Below, one piece after another: positions 1 through 10,118 of a stretch of DNA of 64,000 nucleotides. The position numbers were made by a program, and so were the translations under genes. The notes under the pieces are model-generated. The model made no database searches. It was not told the DNA's origin and saw only the letters and a program-made list of their open reading frames with translations. Position 1 is the first letter of the stretch, and every line of letters begins with the position of its first letter. Origin of the DNA: Shewanella putrefaciens (GTDB lineage: Bacteria > Pseudomonadota > Gammaproteobacteria > Enterobacterales > Shewanellaceae); the NCBI RefSeq assembly GCF_016406305.1, contig NZ_CP066369.1:1196501-1260500 (forward strand), written 5' to 3'.

Positions 1-856
1 GTCATTTTCTATCGATGCGGCTAACGAATACGACCCTCTATTTGAAGATATGTATGACTGGTGTGAGATTCAGGGATTAGATATTGATACCTTGATCCAT
101 GAGGATGGCCCGGCGCAAATGGAGATCAACTTCAGCCATGGTAATCCTTTGTCCCTTGCCGATCAGGTCTTTATCTTCAAACGTACCCTACGTGAAGCGG
201 CACTTAAGCACGATGTGTGCGCCACCTTTATGGCAAAGCCTGTTACCGATGAGCCGGGCAGCGCTATGCATATTCACCAGAGTGTGATTAATAAAGAAAC
301 AGGTAAGAATGTTTTCACTAATGAGGATGGCACTCAAAGCGCATTATTTTTGAGCTATATTGCTGGGTTACAGAAATTTATTCCTGAGTTATTGCCTCTG
401 ATGGCGCCGAATGCTAACTCGTTCCGTCGTTTCCTCCCCGGAACATCAGCCCCGGTTAACCTAGAGTGGGGCGTTGAAAATCGCACCTGTGGTCTACGCA
501 TTCCTGAGTCGTCACCACAAAATCGTCGTATCGAAAACCGTATCCCAGGCGCCGATGCAAACTGTTATTTGGCAATTGCCGCGAGTTTATTATGTGGCTA
601 TATCGGCATGGTAGAAAAGCTCAAACCATCAACGCCCGTTCAAGGTAAATCGAACGAAAGTCGTAGCAATAACCCACATTGCTTGCCTTTAACCCTCGAA
701 GAAGCGTTAGCGGCGATGGAAGAGAGCGATGCCTGTAAGGAATATTTAGGCGAAGCCTTCACTACGGGTTTTGTGGCGGTGAAACAGGCCGAACTTGAAA
801 ACTTCCGCCGTGTGGTCAGTTCGTGGGAGCGGGAGTTCCTGCTCCTCAGTGTGTAA
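1..856 (+). CDS. puuA: Gamma-glutamylputrescine synthetase, 3' part (glutamine synthetase family)
   Basis: The gene enters from the left edge and is open in frame from base 2, giving about 284 C-terminal residues. It carries the glutamine synthetase catalytic core: the GPAQMEINF stretch with metal- and substrate-binding glutamate, the ATP-site HIHQS motif, and the NRTCGLRIPES arginine region. Family members of this type ligate glutamate to putrescine with ATP, the first step of the Puu pathway. The assignment as PuuA rather than housekeeping GlnA rests on sequence character and on the downstream pot, puuB and gab genes. The start and N-terminal domain lie outside the window, so full length cannot be judged. 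Confidence 0.85.
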   Translation, partial: SFSIDAANEYDPLFEDMYDWCEIQGLDIDTLIHEDGPAQMEINFSHGNPLSLADQVFIFKRTLREAALKHDVCATFMAKPVTDEPGSAMHIHQSVINKETGKNVFTNEDGTQSALFLSYIAGLQKFIPELLPLMAPNANSFRRFLPGTSAPVNLEWGVENRTCGLRIPESSPQNRRIENRIPGADANCYLAIAASLLCGYIGMVEKLKPSTPVQGKSNESRSNNPHCLPLTLEEALAAMEESDACKEYLGEAFTTGFVAVKQAELENFRRVVSSWEREFLLLSV

Positions 857-887
857 TGCGCTTTGTTTTAACATAGAAATGGGGCTC

Positions 888-897
888 GGCATTTGCC
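888..897. promoter_or_regulatory. Candidate operator, copy 1 of GGCATTTGCC
   Basis: Near-palindromic decamer with half-sites GGCA and TGCC around TT, followed by T. It lies 31 bases after the puuA stop. The identical decamer recurs at 1208 and 5736, all in non-coding DNA of the polyamine module. The regulator is unknown. Confidence 0.35.
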
Positions 898-943
898 TAT
901 CTTGACGCTACTAATCGCAAATGTTTGAGCCGCGTTAAACCAT

Positions 944-1008
944 CCTCTGCACCACTTTGGTGCCCTTGCTAGGCGCTAGTTGCCTAACTTTGGTGCGGAG
1001 GTGTTTTT
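944..1008 (+). terminator. Terminator-like branched stem-loop after puuA
   Basis: CCTCTGCACCA (944-954) can pair with TGGTGCGGAGG (991-1001), 11 pairs including one G-U, and TTTTT follows at 1004-1008. The long loop contains a smaller hairpin, AGGC/GCCT (971-985). An alternative short hairpin GCACCA-CTT-TGGTGC overlaps the left arm, so two folds compete. It probably ends puuA transcription. Confidence 0.5.
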
Positions 1009-1207
1009 AACTCGAAGGTCGTTATTTATCTGAGTTTGGGTAAATAAATAGTTGTAGACTCATTCAGTTAGGCACTAAGCGAAAGATTTTTTTCAGTATT
1101 GGTATTATGTACAAATAAGATTAAAATTTATTTTAGCTAACTGTTTGTTAGTAAAATTAAAAAGATACTTTATTTTGATGGTTTCAGCGGTTGTTTTAGG
1201 GACTTGA

Positions 1208-1217
1208 GGCATTTGCC
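1208..1217. promoter_or_regulatory. Candidate operator, copy 2 of GGCATTTGCC
   Basis: Same decamer as at 888, here with the wider palindrome AGGCA-TT-TGCCT (1207-1218). It is 284 bases upstream of the potF start and could lie near its promoter. Confidence 0.35.
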
Positions 1218-1447
1218 TTAATGTTGCAAGATGTAGGGTGTGTGTCATATCTAGTCTGTTTTTGTGATTGTTAATGCAATCGTGATAATCGATCAATTTG
1301 GCATGAAATCTGATACCTGACAAATTGCAGCCACCTAAATCAGAAGGCATGATGATGGTGCTGTAGAGACTGCCGATGCGGTTTTTAAGGTGTAGCATTG
1401 GTCGAAAATAACAACAATAACCGAGCTGATGGTCGGTGACACAATTT

Positions 1448-2592
<1,145 letters not shown>

Positions 2593-2599
2593 TCGCTTC

Positions 2600-2620
2600 G
2601 GGGCAGGCGCTGCTTGCCCC
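2600..2620 (+). repeat. GC-rich stem-loop between potF and potG
   Basis: GGGGCA (2600-2605) pairs with TGCCCC (2615-2620), starting 8 bases after the potF stop, with no T-run. Stems like this can protect the 3' end of a binding-protein message and lower downstream expression, as known for other binding-protein operons. Its role here is inferred. Confidence 0.45.
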
Positions 2621-2764
2621 AGCTTTGGTCAAGTCACTCAATATATAGGTATCCCCTCAGCCTAGCTGGCGGGAGTCAACAGATTTAACCTCTTTCATTA
2701 ATTCATTGTGTAAATCTCAAGTGTTGAGCGTGCTGTCGTATCAATGCTTGGGTGGAGAAGTACT

Positions 2765-3901
2765 ATGGCAAGCACCTCGGGCGTCACCAATAAACCGACA
2801 ACAAAGACGCAAGAAAAAGTACTGCTCAAGATTGAGCGGGTAAGCAAACTCTTCGATGACGTCCGCGCGGTTGATGACGTGTCATTGACTATTAATAAGG
2901 GGGAGATTTTTGCCTTACTCGGTGGCTCCGGCTCAGGTAAGTCAACCCTATTGCGCATGTTAGCCGGCTTTGAGAAACCCACCTCTGGGCGTATTTTCCT
3001 CGATGGCGAAGACATCACCGATTTACCGCCCTACGAGCGCCCTATTAATATGATGTTTCAGTCCTATGCTTTGTTTCCCCATATGACTGTCGCGGAAAAT
3101 ATTGCCTTCGGTTTGAAGCAAGACAAACTGCCTAAGGCTGAAATTGAACAGCGTGTGCAGGATATGCTCAAGCTGGTGCATATGGAGCAATACGGTAAGC
3201 GTAAACCGCACCAATTATCCGGTGGTCAGCGTCAGCGTGTTGCATTGGCCCGTTCACTGGCGAAACGGCCTAAATTATTGCTACTCGATGAACCTATGGG
3301 GGCATTGGACAAAAAACTGCGTACTCAAATGCAGTTAGAAGTGGTTGAAATTCTTGAACGCGTCGGTGTGACCTGTGTGATGGTGACCCACGATCAGGAA
3401 GAAGCCATGACCATGGCGGGGCGGATCTCAATTATGAGTGATGGCTGGATTGCCCAAACGGGCTCGCCAATGGACATTTACGAGAGTCCAAATAGCCGTA
3501 TGATCGCCGAATTTATCGGTTCGGTGAACCTCTTTAGTGGCGACATTGAGGTCGATGAAGTCGACCATCTGATCATCAAACCCAACGAGTTAGCCCAATC
3601 CTTTTATGTGGGTTACGGTGTATCGACCAACGTAGAAGATAAGCATGTGTGGTTAGCCGTGCGTCCTGAAAAGACCATTATTAGCCGCGAGCAGCCAGAG
3701 GGTGAGTATAACTGGGCAAAGGGTGTTGTGCATGATATCGCCTATTTAGGTGGAATTTCAGTGTATTACATTCGTTTGGCGAATGGTCAAATCGTCCAGT
3801 GCAGTATGACTAACCGTGAGCGCCGCGCCGATCATGCGACTTGGGATGATGAAGTGTTCATCAGTTGGGAGGACACCAGTGGCGTGGTGTTGAGATCATG
3901 A
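2765..3901 (+). CDS. potG: Putrescine ABC transporter ATPase PotG
   Basis: A cytoplasmic ATP-binding subunit of 378 residues that powers the PotFGHI importer. It shows Walker A GGSGSGKST, the Q-loop in MMFQSYALFPH, signature LSGGQRQRV, Walker B LLLLDEP, and the switch histidine in VMVTHDQEEA. A C-terminal TOBE-like regulatory region of about 110 residues follows. I choose the ATG at 2765 because GGAG (2754-2757) lies 7 bases before it; an in-frame ATG at 2744 would add seven residues with no good ribosome site. Its stop overlaps the potH start by four bases (ATGA), which points to translational coupling. Confidence 0.92.
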   Translation: MASTSGVTNKPTTKTQEKVLLKIERVSKLFDDVRAVDDVSLTINKGEIFALLGGSGSGKSTLLRMLAGFEKPTSGRIFLDGEDITDLPPYERPINMMFQSYALFPHMTVAENIAFGLKQDKLPKAEIEQRVQDMLKLVHMEQYGKRKPHQLSGGQRQRVALARSLAKRPKLLLLDEPMGALDKKLRTQMQLEVVEILERVGVTCVMVTHDQEEAMTMAGRISIMSDGWIAQTGSPMDIYESPNSRMIAEFIGSVNLFSGDIEVDEVDHLIIKPNELAQSFYVGYGVSTNVEDKHVWLAVRPEKTIISREQPEGEYNWAKGVVHDIAYLGGISVYYIRLANGQIVQCSMTNRERRADHATWDDEVFISWEDTSGVVLRS

Positions 3902-4803
3902 AGATACCATCAAAATTAAAATGGCTGAAAGGGCGCTTCTGGACCATAGGGTTTCCCTATGCCTGGTTATTGCTGTTTTTTGCCTTACCCTTTGCGATAG
4001 TGCTCAAGATCAGCTTCTCGACGGCTGCGATCGCTATCCCGCCCTATGAGGCCACGTTTCAATATAGCGACGATGTGCTAAATATTTTTTTGCATCTAGG
4101 TAACTATTTGATGTTGCTTGATGATTCGCTGTATTACACGGCTTATCTCAGCTCATTAAAAATGGCGTTAATTTCAACCTTGGGCTGCTTGATGATTGGC
4201 TACCCTATGGCCTATGCCATAGCGCGGGCGCCAGCACGTTTGCAAACCGTGTTGTTATTATTAGTTATGCTGCCTTCGTGGACGTCGTTCCTTATTCGAG
4301 TTTACGCTTGGATGGGGCTCTTGAGTAACACGGGTATTATTAACAATACCCTGCTCTGGTTAGGCGTCATTTCCGAGCCGCTCCAGATCTTAAATACCAA
4401 TATTGCTGTGTATATCGGCATCATCTATGCCTATTTGCCCTTTATGATCCTTCCGCTTTACGCCACCTTAGTGAAGATGGATATGAGCCTTATAGAAGCG
4501 GCATCGGATTTAGGTTCTAGCCGATTAAATACCTTCTGGAAAATTACTTTTCCACTCTCTAAGAGTGGTGTGATTGCGGGTTCTATGTTGGTGTTTATTC
4601 CTGCGGTGGGTGAGTTTGTGATCCCAGAGCTCCTCGGCGGTCCAGATTCCCTTATGATAGGCAAAGTGCTGTGGCAAGAATTCTTCAATAACCGTGACTG
4701 GCCTGTGGCCTCCTCATTGGCCATTGTGATGCTGGCACTTTTGATTATCCCTATTACTTTATTCCATCGCTATCAGGCGCGTAGTTTGGAGAAAGACCTA
4801 TGA
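3898..4803 (+). CDS. potH: Putrescine ABC transporter permease PotH
   Basis: An inner-membrane permease of 301 residues with about six membrane segments, forming half of the putrescine channel. The coupling-loop region is visible as EAASDLGSSRLNTFWKITFPLSKSGVIAG, followed by FIPAVGEFVIPELLGGPDS, near identical in character to E. coli PotH. The chosen start is the ATG inside the ATGA overlap with potG; an in-frame ATG at 3865 lies inside potG and gives an unlikely hydrophilic extension. It also overlaps potI by ATGA, so potG, potH and potI are translationally chained. Confidence 0.92.
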   Translation: MKIPSKLKWLKGRFWTIGFPYAWLLLFFALPFAIVLKISFSTAAIAIPPYEATFQYSDDVLNIFLHLGNYLMLLDDSLYYTAYLSSLKMALISTLGCLMIGYPMAYAIARAPARLQTVLLLLVMLPSWTSFLIRVYAWMGLLSNTGIINNTLLWLGVISEPLQILNTNIAVYIGIIYAYLPFMILPLYATLVKMDMSLIEAASDLGSSRLNTFWKITFPLSKSGVIAGSMLVFIPAVGEFVIPELLGGPDSLMIGKVLWQEFFNNRDWPVASSLAIVMLALLIIPITLFHRYQARSLEKDL

Positions 4804-5615
4804 AAAAGCTGAGTTTTTCTTCTGTGATGTTGTGGTTCGGACTGTTTTTTCTGTACGCACCTATGCTGATCCTTGTGATTTATTCCTTCAACGAATCAAA
4901 GCTCGTGACAGTATGGGGGGGATTTTCCCCTAAATGGTACGGGGAATTATTTAAGGATCAGCAAATTTTGGATGCGGTTTGGACCAGTTTGCGGATTGCA
5001 TTTTACAGTTCCACCATGGCGGTGATCATTGGCACTATGGCAGCATTTGTGATGACGCGTTTTAAGCGCTCATGGGCAAAGTTAACCCTATCAAATATGA
5101 TCACAGCGCCACTGGTGATGCCAGAGGTGATCACGGGTCTGTCGTTGCTGCTGTTGTTTGTGCATATGGCGGATCTTTTAGGTTGGCCAAAGGAACGCGG
5201 TATGGTGACAGTGTGGATTGCCCACTCAACCTTCTGCGCCGCCTATGTGGCCGTGGTCGTGTCCTCAAGATTGCGTGAGCTGGATATGTCAATCGAAGAG
5301 GCGGCAATGGACTTAGGGGCAACACCACTGAAGACCTTCTTTCTGATCACTGTGCCTATGATTTCGCCGGCGCTGGTGGCGGGTTGGTTATTGTCTTTTA
5401 GCTTATCCCTAGACGACTTAGTGATCGCAAGCTTTGCCTCTGGCCCTGGAGCAACCACTTTGCCTATGGTGGTGTTTTCTTCGGTGCGTTTAGGCGTATC
5501 CCCTAAGGTTAACGCCCTAGCGACACTGATCATTCTGTGTGTGTCTTTAATCGCCTTCCTCTCTTGGTATATGGCAAGACGAGCCGAACAGCGTGAGCGC
5601 ATGCCACTTAACTAA
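4800..5615 (+). CDS. potI: Putrescine ABC transporter permease PotI
   Basis: The second permease subunit has 271 residues and about six membrane segments. The ABC permease coupling motif is EEAAMDLGATPLKTFFLITVPMISPALVAG, followed by FSLSLDDLVIASFASGPGATTLP, typical of PotI. It starts within the ATGA overlap with potH and is the last gene of the transporter unit: a strong intrinsic terminator follows 22 bases after the stop. It pairs with PotH to form the membrane pore. Confidence 0.92.
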   Translation: MKKLSFSSVMLWFGLFFLYAPMLILVIYSFNESKLVTVWGGFSPKWYGELFKDQQILDAVWTSLRIAFYSSTMAVIIGTMAAFVMTRFKRSWAKLTLSNMITAPLVMPEVITGLSLLLLFVHMADLLGWPKERGMVTVWIAHSTFCAAYVAVVVSSRLRELDMSIEEAAMDLGATPLKTFFLITVPMISPALVAGWLLSFSLSLDDLVIASFASGPGATTLPMVVFSSVRLGVSPKVNALATLIILCVSLIAFLSWYMARRAEQRERMPLN

Positions 5616-5636
5616 TGATAAAAGCTTTTTGTTAAA

Positions 5637-5672
5637 AGCAGCATGGCCCTAAGGGCTATGCTGCTCATTTTT
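5637..5672 (+). terminator. Intrinsic terminator of the pot operon
   Basis: AGCAGCATGGCCC (5637-5649) pairs with GGGCTATGCTGCT (5653-5665), 13 pairs with one G-U and a 3-base loop, then TTTTT (5668-5672). It ends the potFGHI transcript. Confidence 0.9.
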
Positions 5673-5735
5673 AGTCAGATCCTCTTCAGCCATTTTCGTT
5701 AAGCCGTTTTCACACTTTAGTCATACTAAGCTTAA

Positions 5736-5745
5736 GGCATTTGCC
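5736..5745. promoter_or_regulatory. Candidate operator, copy 3 of GGCATTTGCC
   Basis: Third identical decamer, in the gap upstream of puuB, again inside AGGCA-TT-TGCCT. A second dyad, GTTTGA-AATA-TCAAAC (5747-5762), follows at once. The pairing of two dyads suggests a regulator-bound promoter for puuB-gabD-gabT; this is inference. Confidence 0.4.
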
Positions 5746-5865
5746 TGTTTGAAATATCAAACGAAACGTAAAATATTATGCTTTTGTGGCTAGTCATTCG
5801 ATTTTTGAAGGTGTAGGATGTGATGGCTGTTTAAAATAATGAACAAAAGAATTCAAGGGAACATC

Positions 5866-7152
5866 ATGTCTGCCATACCCCACACTGGATCATATTACGC
5901 CGCATCGGCTAACGATAAAGTCGAACGTCCGCGCCTACAGGAATCGATAGAAGCCGACGTTTGTGTGATTGGCGCGGGTTATACCGGCCTTTCTGCTGCG
6001 CTGCACTTATTAGAATCAGGCATGAGTGTTGTTGTGCTTGAGGCCGCTCGCATTGGCTGGGGCGCCTCGGGCCGTAACGGTGGGCAAATCGTCAATAGTT
6101 ATAGCCGAGATATTGATACCATTGAAAAAACGGTTGGTAAGGAACAGGCGAAACTCTTTGGCCAAATGGCCTTTGAGGGTGGGCAAATTATTCGTGAGCG
6201 CATCGCTAAGTACAATATTCAATGCGATCTAAAAGACGGTGGCGTGTTTGCGGCGATGAACGAAAAGCAAATGGGCCATCTACTCCATCAAAAGCAACTG
6301 TGGGAAAGCCACGGCCATGTTAATCAGCTTGAGCTCCTCGATGCCAAAGGCATTCGTGGTGTGGTTAATACTGAGCGTTATGTCGGTGGTATGTTAGACA
6401 AAAGCGGTGGTCATATTCATCCACTTAATTTAGCCCTAGGTGAAGCGCGCGCGGTCGAATCCCTCGGTGGTAAGATTTTTGAAGACTCAGCCGTGCTGCG
6501 TGTCGATGAGGGCGATAGCCCAGTGGTGCATACGGCGCAGGGCAGCGTCAAAGCCAAATTTGTGGTCGTGGCGGGTAACGCCTATTTAGGTAAGTTAATG
6601 CCAGAGCTGCAGGCGAAATCTATGCCCTGCGGCACGCAAGTCATTACCACTGAGCCTTTGAGTGCCGATCTGGCGGCAAGCTTATTGCCACAGGATTACT
6701 GCGTCGAAGACTGTAACTATCTGCTCGATTATTTCCGTCTGTCTGGCGATAAGCGGATGATTTACGGTGGCGGCGTGGTGTACGGCGCCCGCGATCCGGC
6801 GGACATTAAATCCATCATTATTCCGAACATGCTCAAAACCTTCCCGCAATTAAAGGATGTGAAAATCGATTATGCCTGGACGGGTAACTTCCTCCTGACG
6901 TTATCGCGTCTGCCACAGGTCGGCCGTATCGGTAAAAATATTTATTATTCACAGGGTTGCAGTGGCCATGGTGTCACTTATACCCATCTGGCGGGCAAGT
7001 TACTGGCCGAAATGCTCAACGGCCAAGCCACGCGCTTCGATGCCTTTGCTGCACTGCCACATTATCCATTCCCCGGTGGTCACGCACTTCGCGTCCCTTT
7101 TAGTGCTATCGGGGCTTGGTATTACACCTTGAGAGACAAGCTAGGTATCTAG
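5866..7152 (+). CDS. puuB: Gamma-glutamylputrescine oxidoreductase (FAD)
   Basis: A cytoplasmic FAD-dependent amine oxidase of 428 residues in the DAO family. It oxidises gamma-glutamylputrescine to gamma-glutamyl-gamma-aminobutyraldehyde in the Puu pathway. The N-terminal FAD motif is CVIGAGYTGLSAALHL, then GRNGGQIVNSYSRDID and, near the C terminus, TGNFLLTLSRLPQVGR. The start SAIPHTGSYYAAS matches the E. coli PuuB N terminus and has AAGGGA (5855-5860) at good spacing; the upstream in-frame ATG at 5839 would add nine residues. It follows two dyads (5736-5762) and heads a probable puuB-gabD-gabT unit. Confidence 0.9.
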   Translation: MSAIPHTGSYYAASANDKVERPRLQESIEADVCVIGAGYTGLSAALHLLESGMSVVVLEAARIGWGASGRNGGQIVNSYSRDIDTIEKTVGKEQAKLFGQMAFEGGQIIRERIAKYNIQCDLKDGGVFAAMNEKQMGHLLHQKQLWESHGHVNQLELLDAKGIRGVVNTERYVGGMLDKSGGHIHPLNLALGEARAVESLGGKIFEDSAVLRVDEGDSPVVHTAQGSVKAKFVVVAGNAYLGKLMPELQAKSMPCGTQVITTEPLSADLAASLLPQDYCVEDCNYLLDYFRLSGDKRMIYGGGVVYGARDPADIKSIIIPNMLKTFPQLKDVKIDYAWTGNFLLTLSRLPQVGRIGKNIYYSQGCSGHGVTYTHLAGKLLAEMLNGQATRFDAFAALPHYPFPGGHALRVPFSAIGAWYYTLRDKLGI

Positions 7153-7212
7153 TCTGTTTCATTTATTTTCATTCGAGGCAAGCGATTGCCCCACTAATGC
7201 GAGGACGTCCTT

Positions 7213-8661
7213 GTGTTGCTAAAAGATCCGAGTTTGCTGCGTCAACAATGTTATATCAACGGCCTGTGGTGTGATGCCGAGTCTAAAGAGACTGTGGCTA
7301 TTGCTAACCCTGCGACAGGCGCCGTGATTGCGAGCGTGCCTGTGATGGGGCAAGTCGAAACCCAAGCTGCGATTAAGGCGGCTGAAGCGGCGCTGCCAGC
7401 ATGGCGAGCACTGACGGCCAAAGAGCGCGGCGCTAAGTTAAGGCGCTGGTTTGAATTACTGAATGAAAACAGTGATGACCTCGCGTTACTGATGACCACT
7501 GAACAAGGTAAGCCATTGGCGGAAGCCAAGGGTGAAGTAACCTATGCGGCATCCTTTATCGAGTGGTTTGCCGAAGAAGCGAAACGTATCTATGGCGATA
7601 CTATTCCCGGGCATCAAGGGGATAAACGCTTGATGGTCATTAAGCAGCCCGTTGGTGTGACTGCAGCGATTACGCCGTGGAACTTCCCCGCCGCAATGAT
7701 CACCCGCAAAGCGGCTCCGGCTCTCGCTGCGGGTTGTACTATGGTGGTTAAGCCTGCGCCACAAACGCCGTTCACCGCATTAGCCTTGGCCGAACTTGCC
7801 GAGCGCGCGGGCATTCCGGCTGGGGTGTTCAGTGTGGTCACGGGGGATGCCATCGCGATTGGCAATGAAATGTGCAGCAACCCGATTGTGCGTAAGCTGT
7901 CTTTTACTGGCTCGACCAATGTCGGCATTAAGTTGATGGAGCAATGCGCGCCAACACTTAAAAAATTGTCTTTAGAATTAGGCGGTAATGCGCCATTTAT
8001 CGTGTTTAACGATGCCAATATCGATGCCGCTGTCGAAGGCGCCATGATTGCTAAATACCGTAATGCGGGCCAAACCTGTGTCTGCGCTAACCGTATTTAT
8101 GTGCAAGACGGGGTATACGATGAGTTTGCCTTAAAACTCAGCGCTGCGGTGGGCAAGCTTAAGGTTGGAGAGGGCATCAATGAAGGCGTCACTACGGGTC
8201 CGCTGATCAATGCTGCCGCGGTCGAGAAAGTACAAAGTCACCTTATCGATGCCATTGCAAAAGGCGCATCAGTGCTCGCAGGCGGCAAAGTCCATGACCT
8301 TGGCGGCAATTTCTTCGAGCCAACCGTGCTCACTAATGTTGATAAAAGTATGCGTGTTGCCCGCGAAGAAACCTTTGGACCACTCGCGCCGCTGTTTAAA
8401 TTCAGCGATGTCGACGATGTGATCAAACAAGCTAACGATACTGAATTTGGCCTCGCCGCCTATTTCTATGGCCGCGATATTTCGCTGGTGTGGAAAGTCG
8501 CCGAAGCCTTGGAATACGGCATGGTTGGCGTCAACACTGGCTTGATTTCGACTGAAGTCGCGCCCTTTGGCGGGATGAAATCCTCAGGACTGGGTCGCGA
8601 AGGTTCTAAGTTTGGCATCGAAGAATATTTAGAAATGAAGTACATCTGCATGTCCGTTTAA
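7213..8661 (+). CDS. gabD: Succinate-semialdehyde dehydrogenase (NADP-type)
   Basis: An aldehyde dehydrogenase of 482 residues. It shows the NAD(P) region TPWNFPAAMITRKAAPALAAGC, catalytic glutamate in LELGGNAPF and catalytic cysteine in NAGQTCVCANR; the paired cysteines are typical of GabD. It oxidises succinic semialdehyde to succinate, completing GABA breakdown. The start is GTG, with GAGG (7201-7204) eight bases before it. It sits between puuB and gabT. A PuuC-type enzyme for the gamma-glutamyl aldehyde is not seen here, so either it lies upstream of the window or this enzyme has a wider role. Confidence 0.9.
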   Translation: MLLKDPSLLRQQCYINGLWCDAESKETVAIANPATGAVIASVPVMGQVETQAAIKAAEAALPAWRALTAKERGAKLRRWFELLNENSDDLALLMTTEQGKPLAEAKGEVTYAASFIEWFAEEAKRIYGDTIPGHQGDKRLMVIKQPVGVTAAITPWNFPAAMITRKAAPALAAGCTMVVKPAPQTPFTALALAELAERAGIPAGVFSVVTGDAIAIGNEMCSNPIVRKLSFTGSTNVGIKLMEQCAPTLKKLSLELGGNAPFIVFNDANIDAAVEGAMIAKYRNAGQTCVCANRIYVQDGVYDEFALKLSAAVGKLKVGEGINEGVTTGPLINAAAVEKVQSHLIDAIAKGASVLAGGKVHDLGGNFFEPTVLTNVDKSMRVAREETFGPLAPLFKFSDVDDVIKQANDTEFGLAAYFYGRDISLVWKVAEALEYGMVGVNTGLISTEVAPFGGMKSSGLGREGSKFGIEEYLEMKYICMSV

Positions 8662-8693
8662 TACGGTCCGATTTGGCGTGTGAGGAACACTAA

Positions 8694-9971
8694 ATGACAA
8701 CAACCAATGATTCATTGATGGCACGTCGCCAAGCCGCAGTTGCGGGTGGTGTCGGGCAAATTCACCCGATTTTTACCGCCCGCGCCGAAAATGCGACCGT
8801 GTGGGATGTTGAAGGTCGCGAGTTTATCGATTTTGCGGGCGGTATTGCCGTGCTCAATACGGGTCACCTTCACCCTAAAGTGAAGGCAGCGGTTGCGGCA
8901 CAGCTAGATAATTTCTCCCATACCTGTTTTATGGTGCTCGGTTACGAGAGCTATATCCAAGTGTGTGAAAAGCTCAATCAACTGGTACCAGGGGATTTTG
9001 CCAAGAAGACGGCATTATTTACCAGTGGTTCAGAAGCGGTTGAAAACGCAGTTAAAGTAGCGCGTGCTTATACCAAACGTGCGGGGGTGATTGCGTTCAC
9101 CTCGGGCTACCATGGTCGCACTATTGCGGCTTTGGCATTGACCGGAAAAGTCGCACCTTACAGTAAAGGTATGGGGCTGATGTCGGCGAATGTGTTCCGC
9201 GCTGAGTTTCCGTGCGAAATGCATGGCGTGTCCGATGACGATGCCATGGCTTCCATCGAACGTATCTTTAAAAATGATGCCGAGCCGAGTGATATCGCCG
9301 CCATTATTTTAGAGCCAGTGCAGGGCGAGGGCGGTTTCTACGCCGCATCGCCCGCCTTTATGCAACGTTTACGCGCACTATGCGACCGTGAAGGCATAAT
9401 GCTTATCGCCGATGAAGTGCAAACGGGCGCTGGCCGTACTGGCACTTTCTTCGCGATGGAGCAAATGGGGGTTGCTGCAGATATCACGACCTTTGCTAAA
9501 TCTATTGCGGGTGGTTTCCCACTCTCAGGTATTACTGGCCGTGCTGAGGTGATGGATGCAATTGGCCCTGGTGGTCTTGGCGGTACCTATGGTGGCAGCC
9601 CGTTAGCCTGCGCCGCTGCGCTTGCGGTTATTGAAGTGTTTGAAGAAGAAAAGCTGTTAGACAGGGCCAATACCATAGGTGAGCGCATTAAGTCGGCCTT
9701 GAATATCATGCAGGTTGAACATGCGCAAATCGCCGATGTGCGTGGTTTAGGCGCGATGATCGCTATCGAATTAATGGAAGATGGCAAACCTGCACCGCAC
9801 TATTGCGCCCAAGTGTTGGCTGATGCCCGTGACCGTGGATTGATTTTATTATCCTGCGGCACTTACGGTAATGTGCTGCGTATTTTGGTGCCATTAACGG
9901 CGCCGGATGCCCAAATTGATGCGGGTCTTGGGATCTTAAAAGCGAGCTTTAATGCCGTACTAAAAAGCTAA
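8694..9971 (+). CDS. gabT: 4-aminobutyrate aminotransferase
   Basis: A PLP-dependent class III aminotransferase of 425 residues that transfers the amino group of GABA to 2-oxoglutarate, giving succinic semialdehyde for GabD. The pyridoxal phosphate lysine is in TTFAKSIAGGFPLSG (about residue 269), with the phosphate-binding TSGSEAVENAVK and the aspartate in IADEVQTGAGRTG. A GAGG ribosome site precedes the ATG. It lies 32 bases after gabD and ends in a strong terminator. In Puu clusters this enzyme is also named PuuE; sequence alone does not separate them. Confidence 0.9.
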   Translation: MTTTNDSLMARRQAAVAGGVGQIHPIFTARAENATVWDVEGREFIDFAGGIAVLNTGHLHPKVKAAVAAQLDNFSHTCFMVLGYESYIQVCEKLNQLVPGDFAKKTALFTSGSEAVENAVKVARAYTKRAGVIAFTSGYHGRTIAALALTGKVAPYSKGMGLMSANVFRAEFPCEMHGVSDDDAMASIERIFKNDAEPSDIAAIILEPVQGEGGFYAASPAFMQRLRALCDREGIMLIADEVQTGAGRTGTFFAMEQMGVAADITTFAKSIAGGFPLSGITGRAEVMDAIGPGGLGGTYGGSPLACAAALAVIEVFEEEKLLDRANTIGERIKSALNIMQVEHAQIADVRGLGAMIAIELMEDGKPAPHYCAQVLADARDRGLILLSCGTYGNVLRILVPLTAPDAQIDAGLGILKASFNAVLKS

Positions 9972-10013
9972 TGTCGCTTTGATATAAAACGGTTTTAGTT
10001 AACCGTTCTGCAT

Positions 10014-10045
10014 AATAAAAATCCCGCTTCGGCGGGATTTTTATT
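10014..10045 (+). terminator. Intrinsic terminator after gabT
   Basis: A perfect 14-bp stem with a TTCG tetraloop: AATAAAAATCCCGC (10014-10027) and GCGGGATTTTTATT (10032-10045). The A/T ends are symmetrical, so it can work in both directions. Confidence 0.93.
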
Positions 10046-10118
10046 GGGGGAGCGATTGTTTTGGAATTGGCTGCTTTTACTGCCAATGACTTTCAGCACT
10101 CATCAGTTAAATGAATCG

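Noticed and set aside
1105..1398. 97-codon minus-strand reading frame in the puuA-potF gap
   Set aside because: No recognised domain, no good ribosome site, AT-rich, and it overlaps a candidate operator.
7177..7190. GGCA-AGCGAT-TGCC between puuB and gabD as a fourth operator
   Set aside because: The half-sites match but the spacer is six bases instead of two, so it is not the same palindrome.
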